NCBI RefSeq assembly: GCF_947387515.1
Contig: NZ_CANDOB010000002.1
Location: forward strand, 1 to 64,000
Length of the DNA: 64,000 nt
Direction of reading: 5' to 3'
Source: Alkalihalobacillus sp. CinArs1
GTDB taxonomy: Bacteria > Bacillota > Bacilli > Bacillales > Guptibacillaceae
The notes under the pieces are model-generated. The model saw only the letters and a list, made by a program, of their open reading frames with translations. It was not told the DNA's origin and made no database searches. The translations under genes and the position numbers were made by a program. Each line of letters starts with the position of its first letter. Position 1 is the first letter of the stretch. This document shows, in pieces, positions 37,521 to 45,710 of the stretch.

Positions 37521-39215
37521 TTGAGTACTTTTTATGTAGAACGGTTTGATTTTACGAAACCGGACCAATTAGAAGAACGTTTCGATAAGCTGTTACAAGA
37601 GGAGATAACGTCAGCAGATGAGCTTGAGAAGTGGGTATTGCGTCTGTCAACGTTAATGGATGAGATAGCTGAAGGATTGAGCGGGCATTACATCGATTTT
37701 CAATGTCATAGCAGCAGTGAAAAAGCGAAACAGACCATCGAATACGATCAAGAATACATAGAACCGATCATCAAACGGTACGAAGGGCTTTTCGATAAGA
37801 AGTTTCAAGATTCCCCTTATCGATTAGAACTGGACCAAACGGTTTATAAGCAATTTTTATTAAGAAAAGAAAACGCAATCGAGCTTTTTAATGAAGAAAA
37901 CATAGACTTAGAAATAGAAGAAGATAAACTTGTAAACAAGTATTTTGAGCACACTGGTTCTCTTTCGTTCATGTTTGAAGGTGAAGAGAAGACGCTTAGT
38001 GAAATGGGTCTGTACCTACAAGAATCAGATCGAGATGTTCGTAAAGCGGCTATGACCGAAATCTATACCACGCTTTTAACAAAGAAAAACGATCTCCAAC
38101 ATATCATGGATCAGCTGATTCAGCTTCGCCAAAAGAAGGCAGAGAATGTGAACCTTGATAACTATCGGGATTATATGTTTAAAAAATACGAGCGCTTTGA
38201 TTATACACCAGAAGATTGTAAGAGCTTAGCTGAAGCCGTTCGAAAGCATGTCGTACCGCTTAAAGAAGAGTTACAAAAAGAGCATCAAAACGAGCTTGGA
38301 CTACGTGACTACAAACCATGGGATCTTAAAGCAGTTCCAGCAGGAAAGAAGCCATTGAAACCATTTGGTAGTACAGAGGATCTCGTGAAAGGGACTTCTG
38401 AGATCTTCATGCAGCTTTCGAATCGTTTTTCTGAGCTATTGCTAGAAATGAATGAAAAAAGTGCGTTAGATTTAGAAAGCCGAAAAGGTAAAGCGCAAGG
38501 AGGCTTCTGTGAATACCTTCCTGTTTCAGAGCTTTCATTCATCTTTATGAACATCACGAGCTCTCAAGATGACTTTGTAACCCTCCTTCATGAGATGGGG
38601 CACTGTATTCACAATGACTTTAAGCGAAATCAGATGTTATCAGATTATCGTGATACCCCGATGGAGTCTTCTGAACTTGCAAGTATGACGATGGAGCTTC
38701 TTACGATGGACTACTGGGATATCATGTATAAAGATAGCGATGAGCTTCATCGCGCCAAAAAGGAGCAGTTAGAAGGGATCATTCACTTTTTACCGAGTGG
38801 GATCGTGATCGACCAGTTCCAGCATTGGATGTATGAGAATCCAGAGCATACTAGTGAAGAGCGGAACGAGAAGTTTATGGAGATCTCTGAAACGTTTGAT
38901 TCTTCATTCGTCGATCGAAGTGATGACGATGAGTGGATCAAAAATAAATGGCTGATGACGCTGCACATCTTTGAAGTGCCGTTTTATTACATCGAATACG
39001 TAATCGCACAGCTCGGTGCAATTCAAATGTACCGCCAATACAGAGAGAACCCTGAGGAGACGTTAAAGAACTACAATCGAGCACTATCTTTGGGAAGTTC
39101 TGTTTCACTCTCAGAGGTATATGAAGCAGCTGGTATTCGCTTCGATTTCTCTGAATCAATGATCAAAGGGTTAATGGAGTTTGTGTCAAACGAATTAAAG
39201 AACCTGAAAGCATAA
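37521..39215 (+). CDS. M3-family oligoendopeptidase (PepF-like)
   Basis: 564-aa cytosolic zinc metallopeptidase that degrades short peptides. The HExxH motif is in LLHEMGHCIHN (His357, Glu358, His361) and the third ligand Glu in ELASMTMELL, about 25 residues later. TTG start with GAGGGGGAGAC upstream. Length and the KKYERFDYTPEDC-type mid region match the M3 family. Monocistronic apart from the possible upstream ORF at 37411-37524. Confidence 0.9.
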   Translation: MSTFYVERFDFTKPDQLEERFDKLLQEEITSADELEKWVLRLSTLMDEIAEGLSGHYIDFQCHSSSEKAKQTIEYDQEYIEPIIKRYEGLFDKKFQDSPYRLELDQTVYKQFLLRKENAIELFNEENIDLEIEEDKLVNKYFEHTGSLSFMFEGEEKTLSEMGLYLQESDRDVRKAAMTEIYTTLLTKKNDLQHIMDQLIQLRQKKAENVNLDNYRDYMFKKYERFDYTPEDCKSLAEAVRKHVVPLKEELQKEHQNELGLRDYKPWDLKAVPAGKKPLKPFGSTEDLVKGTSEIFMQLSNRFSELLLEMNEKSALDLESRKGKAQGGFCEYLPVSELSFIFMNITSSQDDFVTLLHEMGHCIHNDFKRNQMLSDYRDTPMESSELASMTMELLTMDYWDIMYKDSDELHRAKKEQLEGIIHFLPSGIVIDQFQHWMYENPEHTSEERNEKFMEISETFDSSFVDRSDDDEWIKNKWLMTLHIFEVPFYYIEYVIAQLGAIQMYRQYRENPEETLKNYNRALSLGSSVSLSEVYEAAGIRFDFSESMIKGLMEFVSNELKNLKA

Positions 39216-39222
39216 GAGCACT

Positions 39223-39249
39223 GCGTCCCTCACGAGAGGGGCGCTTTTA
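39223..39249. terminator. Terminator between peptidase and 39247 gene
   Basis: GCGTCCCT-CACGAG-AGGGGCGC then T4. It can serve the convergent gene too. Confidence 0.75.
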
Positions 39250-39531
39250 TGTCTCAGAATCGATCGTCCAAATTTTGCACGTTGGGCAATGAATGATTTC
39301 GAACCGATCTTCTTTCAGTTCATTCATCCAGTCTTCCCAGGATTCATGTTCGGGGTCGATCTCTAACGTTTTGACCGTTTGTAACTCATCACCGTCTGAA
39401 TTGGTACACGTACATTCTACGATCGCAACTTGTGAATCTTGAAATTCTTCTTCCTTCGTGTTTTTTACAGACCAGTTGATGAGTCTTTTGTCCATCTTCT
39501 TTCTACTTTTGTAATCTCTTTCTTTTAACAT
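39247..39531 (-). CDS. Small Cys-containing protein of unknown function
   Basis: 94-aa hydrophilic protein. It has Cys pairs VECTCTN near residue 40 and HCPTC near 82, suggesting a small zinc-binding fold, with a Trp-rich acidic middle (HESWEDWMNELKED). GGGAGGCG in front of the ATG supports translation. I recognise no family. Monocistronic, convergent with the peptidase. Confidence 0.68.
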   Translation of the reverse strand: MLKERDYKSRKKMDKRLINWSVKNTKEEEFQDSQVAIVECTCTNSDGDELQTVKTLEIDPEHESWEDWMNELKEDRFEIIHCPTCKIWTIDSET

Positions 39532-39656
39532 TCGATCGCCTCCCTTTCCTATTACTTGTGATACCCACTATCGACAGAAAAAAATCCTTCAAACTATAGG
39601 CTCTCTCTCTAAGGTGGTATATACTGACAGCATAAACAAATAGATAGGAGAGTTCG

Positions 39657-40145
39657 ATGGAGACAATACAAGCAACGTTGTTATCGATGGTTGTTGTACA
39701 TAATGAAAAAACAGATGAGATCCTTCTATTAAATCGTCCTAAAGAAGCGGGCTTTCCAGGGTATATCGGTGCCGGCGGGAAAATTGAGATGTCGGAGAGC
39801 TTCACTGAAGGGGCATCGAGGGAGTTATTCGAAGAAACGGGTTTGCATGCTAAAGAATCAGATATGATTTTTAAAGGAGTAGACGAATTTATTATTAGAG
39901 AAGACAAGTATCGTTATATTGTCTTCAATTATTTAGTAAGGAATTTTACTGGAACGCTATTATCCAATCCGCCAGAAGGAGAACTGAAGTGGGTTTCTCG
40001 GAAGGATATGATGAGTCTACCGATGCAAAATTGGTTTAAGCGTAGACTGCCAAAGTTTTTTGAAGAAGGTACGTTTGAAGTATCTGTTGAATATGAGAAG
40101 GGCAATACCAATCCGTTAAAAGAAACGATCAGAAACCTTAAGTGA
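39657..40145 (+). CDS. Nudix hydrolase (MutT/8-oxo-dGTP-type)
   Basis: 162-aa pyrophosphohydrolase with a complete Nudix box GGKIEMSESFTEGASRELFEETGL (GX5EX7REUXEEXGU, about residues 41-64). GGAG precedes the ATG. First gene of a likely three-gene unit with two acetyltransferases (gaps 13 nt each). Exact substrate unknown; related proteins hydrolyse oxidised nucleotides. Confidence 0.88.
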   Translation: METIQATLLSMVVVHNEKTDEILLLNRPKEAGFPGYIGAGGKIEMSESFTEGASRELFEETGLHAKESDMIFKGVDEFIIREDKYRYIVFNYLVRNFTGTLLSNPPEGELKWVSRKDMMSLPMQNWFKRRLPKFFEEGTFEVSVEYEKGNTNPLKETIRNLK

Positions 40146-40158
40146 AGGGGAAGATACT

Positions 40159-40566
40159 ATGATAACGAGAGAAGATGCAGCGAATGCTGAAGTAAAGGAG
40201 AAGCTCATCGCCTACAACATGTCCAAACTTCCCGATTCCGTCAAAACCCCATTAGAATCTGTAACGTTTGTTAGTCGTGAAGAGGGAGAGCTCGTTGGCG
40301 GAATAACCGGTACGATGTTCTGGCGTAATCTTCATATCGACTTTTTGTGGGTAAAAGAAGAGATGAGAGGCAGTGGTCTAGGGCGAGAGCTGTTACGGAA
40401 AATCGAGACGTATGCAAAAGAAAATGGATGTCATCTAATGTTACTCGATACCTTCAGTTTTCAGGCTCCAGGATTTTATATGAACGAAGGTTTTGAAGTT
40501 TGTGGAGAAGTTAAGGATCACCCAAAAGGCTACACGTTGTATTATTTAATGAAAAGACTTACATAA
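40159..40566 (+). CDS. GNAT-family N-acetyltransferase
   Basis: 135-aa GCN5-related acetyltransferase. The acetyl-CoA loop is VKEEMRGSGLGRELLRKIE (R/Q-x-x-G-x-G/A), near residues 74-92. AAGGGGAAG precedes the ATG. Middle gene of the Nudix-GNAT-GNAT unit. Substrate unknown. Confidence 0.88.
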   Translation: MITREDAANAEVKEKLIAYNMSKLPDSVKTPLESVTFVSREEGELVGGITGTMFWRNLHIDFLWVKEEMRGSGLGRELLRKIETYAKENGCHLMLLDTFSFQAPGFYMNEGFEVCGEVKDHPKGYTLYYLMKRLT

Positions 40567-40579
40567 GAGGAGTGAGGAT

Positions 40580-41104
40580 ATGTCATCTATTAAACTAAGA
40601 GAATTTCGTACAAATGATTGGGAAGCTGTTCACCGATACGCTTCTCTTGATGAAGTATGTAAGTACCAGCCATGGGGGCCAAATTCTGTAGCTGATTCGA
40701 AAGCCTACGTAGATGACATCCTATTCGCTTCCAAACAGACTCCGAGAACGCGCTTTGCTTACGCAATAACTAAAAATAATAGCGTGATCGGTGCTTGTGA
40801 AGTGAATTTGCGGAATGCTCAAGAGAAGATTGGTGAACTCTCTTACATTCTTAATCCTGAATGGTGGGGGAACGGAATCGCAACGGAAGTAGGGAAAATG
40901 CTTCTATTATTCTCGTTCAAAGACCTTGGATTGCACCGCGTTATAGGCACGTGTGATGAGAGGAATATAGCATCGAGTAGAGTTATGGAGAAGATCGGGA
41001 TGAAGAAAGAAGGCTTGTTGGAAAACCATCTTCTTATCCGGGATGGATGGAGGAACTCGCTACGATATTCCCTAACATATGAAGAGTGGGCGAGTGCCAA
41101 TTAG
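40580..41104 (+). CDS. GNAT-family acetyltransferase, RimJ/RimL type
   Basis: 174-aa protein of the RimJ/RimL branch: IKLREFRTNDWEAVHRYAS at the start, ILNPEWWGNGIATEVGKMLL (acetyl-CoA site) and GTCDERNIASSRVMEKIGMKKEG near the end. Family members acetylate ribosomal protein N-termini or small amines/drugs. GAGGAGTGAGG upstream. Its end overlaps the stop of the convergent DedA gene by 4 nt. Confidence 0.9.
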   Translation: MSSIKLREFRTNDWEAVHRYASLDEVCKYQPWGPNSVADSKAYVDDILFASKQTPRTRFAYAITKNNSVIGACEVNLRNAQEKIGELSYILNPEWWGNGIATEVGKMLLLFSFKDLGLHRVIGTCDERNIASSRVMEKIGMKKEGLLENHLLIRDGWRNSLRYSLTYEEWASAN

Positions 41105-41697
41105 ACATGCTTCCGTCTTTTCCAAACGAGTAAAGCACAGTAACCAACGAGAAAAAAAGCTGCGCCTAGACTTAGAGGTAGCGTATATATTTTTGCTGCT
41201 GAGTGGATGTGCTGCCAGTTTCTACCGAGCTTTAACCCGATATATAAAAACAATATCGACCATGGGATCATCGCGAGCATCGTATAAAGTGTAAAGCGGA
41301 TGAGAGACATCTTTGCGATGCCTGCTGGTATGGAGATGGCGTGTCTGACAACGGGGATGAACCGTGCGGTAAAGATAACACTAACGCCATTCTGTTCAAA
41401 CCATCTTTCTGCGAGATTCATATGTTTTTTGGAAATGAATAGGTATTTTCCGTATTTTTCGAGGAAAGAGCGACCGCCGTATCGTCCTAACCAGTATAAG
41501 AAAAGCTGAGCGATCGTACCGCCGATGATTCCGGCAACGACTGCTCCAGTAAAGTGAATGTGTCCTTTTGAAACCATATATCCCCCGTATGCAAGAACAA
41601 GTTCGCTTGGGATCACTTCTATCATTAAAGCAATTGCGATACCAGGATATCCTAGCGTAAGCAACCAGCTTAAGCATTGGACGATATAAGATTCCAC
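41101..41697 (-). CDS. DedA-family membrane protein (UptA-like)
   Basis: 198-aa integral membrane protein with the VTT/SNARE-associated core. Motifs: EVIPSELVLAYGGYMVSKG, GGTIAQLFLYWLGRYGGRSFLEKYGKY, and FTARFIPVVRHAISIPAGIAKMS (F-x-R-x-x-P-x-x-R). DedA proteins of this type recycle undecaprenyl phosphate (B. subtilis UptA), and some are phosphatidylethanolamine movers. A DUF368 transporter with the same proposed job is at 52237. AAGGGAGATC-type ribosome binding site. Monocistronic. Confidence 0.88.
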   Translation of the reverse strand: MESYIVQCLSWLLTLGYPGIAIALMIEVIPSELVLAYGGYMVSKGHIHFTGAVVAGIIGGTIAQLFLYWLGRYGGRSFLEKYGKYLFISKKHMNLAERWFEQNGVSVIFTARFIPVVRHAISIPAGIAKMSLIRFTLYTMLAMIPWSILFLYIGLKLGRNWQHIHSAAKIYTLPLSLGAAFFLVGYCALLVWKRRKHV

Positions 41698-41896
41698 TTA
41701 AATGATCTCCCTTCCTATTGGCTGACCCTGTCCTTATGTTTATTTAAATTCCATCTGGGTTATTCATACTAAATGAGACAAGGTGCTCATAAAATAGATG
41801 TGTCGGTCGAATAGTCTTATACCCGGGGTCTGTGCGATCCGGGTACTGCTCGTTCTCATAGGGAATGACAATAGAGTAGAGAGGTGAAATGTAAGG

Positions 41897-42694
41897 ATGA
41901 TAACATCCATGAAAAAGTTTCTCGGTACGTTGGACCAACCCCTTGAAGCAAAGACAGGCAAAGAAAAAGTACTCACCATCCTTTCGATAATAGGATTCAT
42001 ACTACTTTTATACGCGGTGGCTTTTTCTCCATTTCTATTTAGATTATTTATCACTTGCTTAAGTGTCGGTGTATCGTTATATGTCATGAAGAAAATTCAA
42101 GATTTCGACCGAGTGTTAAAAGGTGGCGAACAAGAACAGGAAAAAGAGGCGGCTGTTAGTTCAGAAGCACAGCTAACGTTCGAATGGCAAGATCCTGAGA
42201 ATGAATCTGTTGAAGCCGCGAAAGAACGTGAACTCGAAAAGATCAATAGTGACAAAACACAGCTCTTTGAAGAACTTCTCACGAAAGCTGATCTAGATGA
42301 ACTTGAAAAAGCAACCTATAGAGAGCAGCTTAAGCAAAAAGAAACGGACAGTAACCGTATCAAGCAAGAGCTTCTCGTATTAAAAGATAAGATTCAGCAG
42401 GTCGTCAGCGAGAAAAAAGGATTGTTCATCAAAGAAACGCCTGATATGAAGCTTGTAGCAGAATTGATTGGTGTCCATGACATCGAATCTAGTACATTCG
42501 TTGAATTAAACGAGAGGTTACAAGATGTTTCTGAGGAGATCCCAGAACACAAGCGAGAAACGCTAAAAGAGCACGAAATCGTAAACGAGGATTTTGAATT
42601 AACAAGGTTTGGCTATAAAGAGCTTATGAAGGAAGTAAGGAAGCTTGAGAAAAAAACGAAGTATCAGGTGAATGATGAGAAACCTGTCCAATAA
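41897..42694 (+). CDS. Membrane-anchored coiled-coil protein of unknown function
   Basis: 265-aa protein with two adjacent membrane segments (about 26-47 and 48-66) and then a long, strongly charged helical region (80-265) with heptad-like Glu/Lys/Leu patterns. AGAGGTG lies about 10 nt before the ATG. The 200-bp gap upstream (41698-41896) holds a GC-rich hairpin TACCCGG/CCGGGTA (41819-41846) but no gene. No family recognised; a scaffold role is possible. Confidence 0.7.
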   Translation: MITSMKKFLGTLDQPLEAKTGKEKVLTILSIIGFILLLYAVAFSPFLFRLFITCLSVGVSLYVMKKIQDFDRVLKGGEQEQEKEAAVSSEAQLTFEWQDPENESVEAAKERELEKINSDKTQLFEELLTKADLDELEKATYREQLKQKETDSNRIKQELLVLKDKIQQVVSEKKGLFIKETPDMKLVAELIGVHDIESSTFVELNERLQDVSEEIPEHKRETLKEHEIVNEDFELTRFGYKELMKEVRKLEKKTKYQVNDEKPVQ

Positions 42695-42712
42695 ATGGGC
42701 AGGTTTTTTTCT
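42681..42712 (+). terminator. Terminator overlapping the 42694 stop
   Basis: AACCTGTCC-AATAAAT-GGGCAGGTT with T7; the loop holds the stop codon. Confidence 0.85.
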
Positions 42713-42837
42713 TGTTCTAAGAACTTGAACAAGTATGGTTCGAAAATACAATGCTGTCTTAGGAGTTTGTCCCTTTCATAATCGTGTTTTTTACATACAG
42801 TAAACTATATTGATAAAAAGCAAGGGCGTGAAAAGAA

Positions 42838-43965
42838 ATGATTGAACCACATGGAGGGACATTGATTAATAGATATAGACCGGAATATGATTATAGTTCT
42901 ATATCGATCGAAGTAGCACTCGATGCCGTATCTCTTTCTGATTTATATTGTATCGGTATCGGCGCGTTCAGTCCTTTGCTTGGGTTTATGGGGCGCGAGG
43001 ATTACGTGAGTGTATTAGATTCGATGACATTGAAAGACGGGACGGTATGGAGTTTACCGATCGTTCTTCCGGTCAGTAGTGAAAGAAGAAAGGAGTTAAC
43101 TGAAGGAACGAAGGTGAAGCTGGCCTATGATGGTCAAGTTTACGGTGTGTTAGAGGTAGAGGAGACGTTCGAAGTGGACCTCGATCGTGAAGCGATAGCT
43201 GTATACAAGACAAATGATCAGAACCACCCAGGAGTATCTCGCCTCATGAAACAGTCAAATGTGTATGTGAGCGGCCCGATCACCTTGACGAAATTTCCTG
43301 ACCTGCAGTTTCTGGACTATCAGCTCACTCCATCTGAAGTTCGTTCCAAAATCAAGGAATTTGGATGGAATACCGTTGTTGGATTCCAAACGAGGAACCC
43401 TGTTCATAGAGCGCATGAGTATATTCAGAAATGTGCGCTTGAGATGGTGGATGGCTTGCTTCTGCACCCATTGGTCGGTGAAACCAAGCAAGGAGACATA
43501 CCTGCAGATCTACGTATGAAAAGCTATGAAGTTCTTTTAAAGAAGTATTATCCAAACAATCGGACACTCCTCTCCTGCTTCCCAGCAGCGATGCGTTACG
43601 CAGGCCCGAAAGAAGCTGTATTTCATGCTATCGTTCGCAAAAACTATGGTTGCTCACACTTCATTGTAGGCCGCGATCATGCGGGAGTAGGAGATTATTA
43701 CGGCACATATGAAGCACAGGAGATTTTTTCAAACTTTTCGAAGGAAGATATCGGAATCCAACTTCTCTTCTTTGAGCATGCGTTCTATTGCAAAACGTGC
43801 AGTGCGATCGCAACGTACAAAACGTGTCCACATGATGATCACGAGAAGCTTATTCTCTCAGGTACGAAAGTAAGAGAGATGTTACGGAAAGGAATAACAC
43901 CTCCAGCTGAGTTTAGTAGACGGGAAGTCATAGAGGTGCTGATAAAAGGAATGAAAGATTCTTGA
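42838..43965 (+). CDS. sat: Sulfate adenylyltransferase
   Basis: 375-aa ATP sulfurylase making adenylyl sulfate (APS) from ATP and sulfate. Motifs: [12 protein letters not shown] (nucleotide HxxH-type loop, near residue 184) and [13 protein letters not shown]. Length matches the B. subtilis single-function enzyme. The unusual feature is context: it is followed by cysC only, without cysH or cysP. No S-box or T-box is seen upstream in 42713-42837. AAGGGCGTG upstream of the ATG is a fair ribosome binding site. Confidence 0.95.
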   Translation: MIEPHGGTLINRYRPEYDYSSISIEVALDAVSLSDLYCIGIGAFSPLLGFMGREDYVSVLDSMTLKDGTVWSLPIVLPVSSERRKELTEGTKVKLAYDGQVYGVLEVEETFEVDLDREAIAVYKTNDQNHPGVSRLMKQSNVYVSGPITLTKFPDLQFLDYQLTPSEVRSKIKEFGWNTVVGFQTRNPVHRAHEYIQKCALEMVDGLLLHPLVGETKQGDIPADLRMKSYEVLLKKYYPNNRTLLSCFPAAMRYAGPKEAVFHAIVRKNYGCSHFIVGRDHAGVGDYYGTYEAQEIFSNFSKEDIGIQLLFFEHAFYCKTCSAIATYKTCPHDDHEKLILSGTKVREMLRKGITPPAEFSRREVIEVLIKGMKDS

Positions 43966-44016
43966 GAACAACGATGAATATGGCAGCAGGCGCACATGTC
44001 AGAAAGGAGAGTAAGG

Positions 44017-44616
44017 ATGGATAAAAATATTCATTGGCAAAGTCATTCTATCCAGAAGTCAGATCGTCAGCTTTTACACGAACATAAAAGCTATATCGTA
44101 TGGTTTACAGGGCTTTCGGGATCAGGAAAGTCAACGGTAGCTAATGAACTTGAAAAAGCATTGCATTCAAGAGGGCTTTCTACTTTTCTATTAGATGGTG
44201 ATAATCTAAGGCACGGACTAAATGCAGACTTAGGATTTCAAGAAGTTGATCGTAAAGAAAACATCAGACGTGTAGGTGAAGTTGCGAAACTTTTTGTTGA
44301 AAGTGGGACGGTGGTTCTAACGGCATTCATCTCTCCTTATCAGAGTGACCGCGAGATGGTCAGAAATCTAGTAGAAGCAGATGAGTTTATTGAGGTGTAT
44401 GTGGATTGTCCGATCGAAGAATGTGAGAAGAGAGATCCTAAAGGTCTCTATGAAAAAGTTCGTACAGGAGAAATAAAGGAGTTTACCGGAATCAGTGCTC
44501 CATACGAAGCACCAAAATCCCCTGACGTGGTACTTTACACAGCTATTCATAGTGTTCCAGACTGTGTGCATCAATTAGTAAACTACTTACGTTCAAAGGG
44601 TTTGCTGGCGCGATAA
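44017..44616 (+). CDS. cysC: Adenylylsulfate (APS) kinase
   Basis: 199-aa kinase converting APS to PAPS. The P-loop is FTGLSGSGKST; the family motifs DGDNLRHGLNADLGF, ISPYQSDREMVR and DPKGLYEKVRTGEIKEFTGISAPYE are complete. An ATG at 43996 is in frame, but AAAGGAGA (44003-44010) lies inside that extension and fits ATG 44017. Second gene of sat-cysC (51-nt gap). A terminator follows at 44643. Confidence 0.95.
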   Translation: MDKNIHWQSHSIQKSDRQLLHEHKSYIVWFTGLSGSGKSTVANELEKALHSRGLSTFLLDGDNLRHGLNADLGFQEVDRKENIRRVGEVAKLFVESGTVVLTAFISPYQSDREMVRNLVEADEFIEVYVDCPIEECEKRDPKGLYEKVRTGEIKEFTGISAPYEAPKSPDVVLYTAIHSVPDCVHQLVNYLRSKGLLAR

Positions 44617-44642
44617 TCGAACTAAATACTAGTAAAACGTTG

Positions 44643-44668
44643 AAAACGCATCTTTTATGCGTTTTTAT
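44643..44668 (+). terminator. Terminator after cysC
   Basis: AAAACGCA-TCTTTTA-TGCGTTTTT. Confidence 0.85.
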
Positions 44669-44702
44669 TGTTGTATAAAGTAGATTGTAAGGGGGAAAAC
44701 GA

Positions 44703-45275
44703 ATGAAACGATGTGCGTGGGTGTCAGATGAAAAAATCTATATCGATTACCACGATCATGAATGGGGAGTTCCTGTTTATGATGATCATAAGCTTTTTGA
44801 AATGTTGATCTTGGAAGGCGCACAGGCTGGATTGAGCTGGATCACGATCTTAAAGCGACGAGAAAACTACCGTGAAGCTTTCGATCATTTTTCCGTAGAG
44901 AAAGTGGCATCTTATAGCGAAGAAAAGATACAAGATTTGTTATCGAATGAAGGTATCATACGGAACAAACTCAAAGTTCGTGGTGCAGTGAAAAATGCAA
45001 ACGCCTTTATCCAAATTCAAAAAGAGTTTGGAAGTTTTTCATCTTACATATGGTCATACGTTGATGATGAACCGATCATCAACAGATGGCGTTCGAGTGA
45101 AGAGGTACCTGCACAGTCGGACTTAAGTAAAGCCATCAGCAAAGACCTGAAAAAAAGAGGCTTCACCTTTGTAGGTCCAGTGATTATTTATAGCTTCATG
45201 CAGGCGGTAGGGTTAGTGAATGACCATACATTAAATTGCTTCAAACACCCAGAGAATGGGGCGGGACAATCGTGA
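44703..45275 (+). CDS. tag: DNA-3-methyladenine glycosylase I
   Basis: 190-aa TagI-type base-excision glycosylase. Start MKRCAWV with the zinc Cys4; further zinc ligands are the His in YHDHEWGVP and in VNDHTLNCFKH near the end, with Cys. Motifs LEGAQAGLSWITILKRRENYREAF and the RNKLKVRGAVKNA are typical. AAGGGGGAAAACGA upstream. It overlaps the next gene by 4 nt. Confidence 0.95.
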   Translation: MKRCAWVSDEKIYIDYHDHEWGVPVYDDHKLFEMLILEGAQAGLSWITILKRRENYREAFDHFSVEKVASYSEEKIQDLLSNEGIIRNKLKVRGAVKNANAFIQIQKEFGSFSSYIWSYVDDEPIINRWRSSEEVPAQSDLSKAISKDLKKRGFTFVGPVIIYSFMQAVGLVNDHTLNCFKHPENGAGQS

Positions 45276-45631
45276 TTTTAAAAAAGATCGTCTGTACCGT
45301 AAAGAGTGGAAAAGAAGTCGTTTTTTCAAAGGGTCAGGAAAAGTGGAGCGCCATAGCGGAGTGTTCAGGATTCATCGCTCAACACGGGGGCTGGGTAAAG
45401 GAACGAGAGAACGTAGCGGTGATAGGGGCTTTATGGAGAAATCATAAAGCATATGATGACTTTATGGAGAACGTTCATGATTCGATCTATGAACAGGGCC
45501 AAGAAGGGTCAATAGATGAAATCGAAGTTCGTATAGAGGAATGTGATTGGCAAGATGGAGAGAACACATTAAAAGAGTGGCTCATGTCACAGCATGTATC
45601 TCTCGAAAAACGGTGGTCTGTTGTGAAGTAA
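45272..45631 (+). CDS. YdbC/DUF4937-family protein
   Basis: 119-aa protein resembling B. subtilis YdbC: ILKKIVCTVKSGKEVVFSKGQEKWSAI...GFIAQHGGWV. Alpha/beta, likely dimeric ferredoxin-like, function unknown. The frame opens at 45236 but GTG 45272 inside a GTGA overlap with tag is the likely start, making this a translationally coupled pair. A hairpin (ATCTTGCT/AGCAAGAT) lies at 45633-45656. Confidence 0.78.
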   Translation: MILKKIVCTVKSGKEVVFSKGQEKWSAIAECSGFIAQHGGWVKERENVAVIGALWRNHKAYDDFMENVHDSIYEQGQEGSIDEIEVRIEECDWQDGENTLKEWLMSQHVSLEKRWSVVK

Positions 45632-45671
45632 CATCTTGCTGTAAGAGATAGCAAGATTACATAAGAAAATA

Positions 45672-45705
45672 CACCTCCATTTTCCTTATGATGAAAATGG
45701 AGGTG
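45672..45705 (+). promoter_or_regulatory. Hairpin enclosing the MFS ribosome binding site
   Basis: CACCTCCATTTTC (45672-45684) is the exact complement of GAAAATGGAGGTG (45693-45705), with an 8-nt loop. The GGAGGTG used by the MFS start at 45711 is completely inside the stem. Either it is a terminator of the upstream unit with a poor T tract, or an RNA switch or thermometer controlling translation. Confidence 0.75.
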
Positions 45706-45710
45706 TTCTT

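Noticed and set aside
42713-42837. SAM (S-box) riboswitch before sat
   Set aside because: I looked for the conserved S-box core and a terminator and found neither in the 125 bp.
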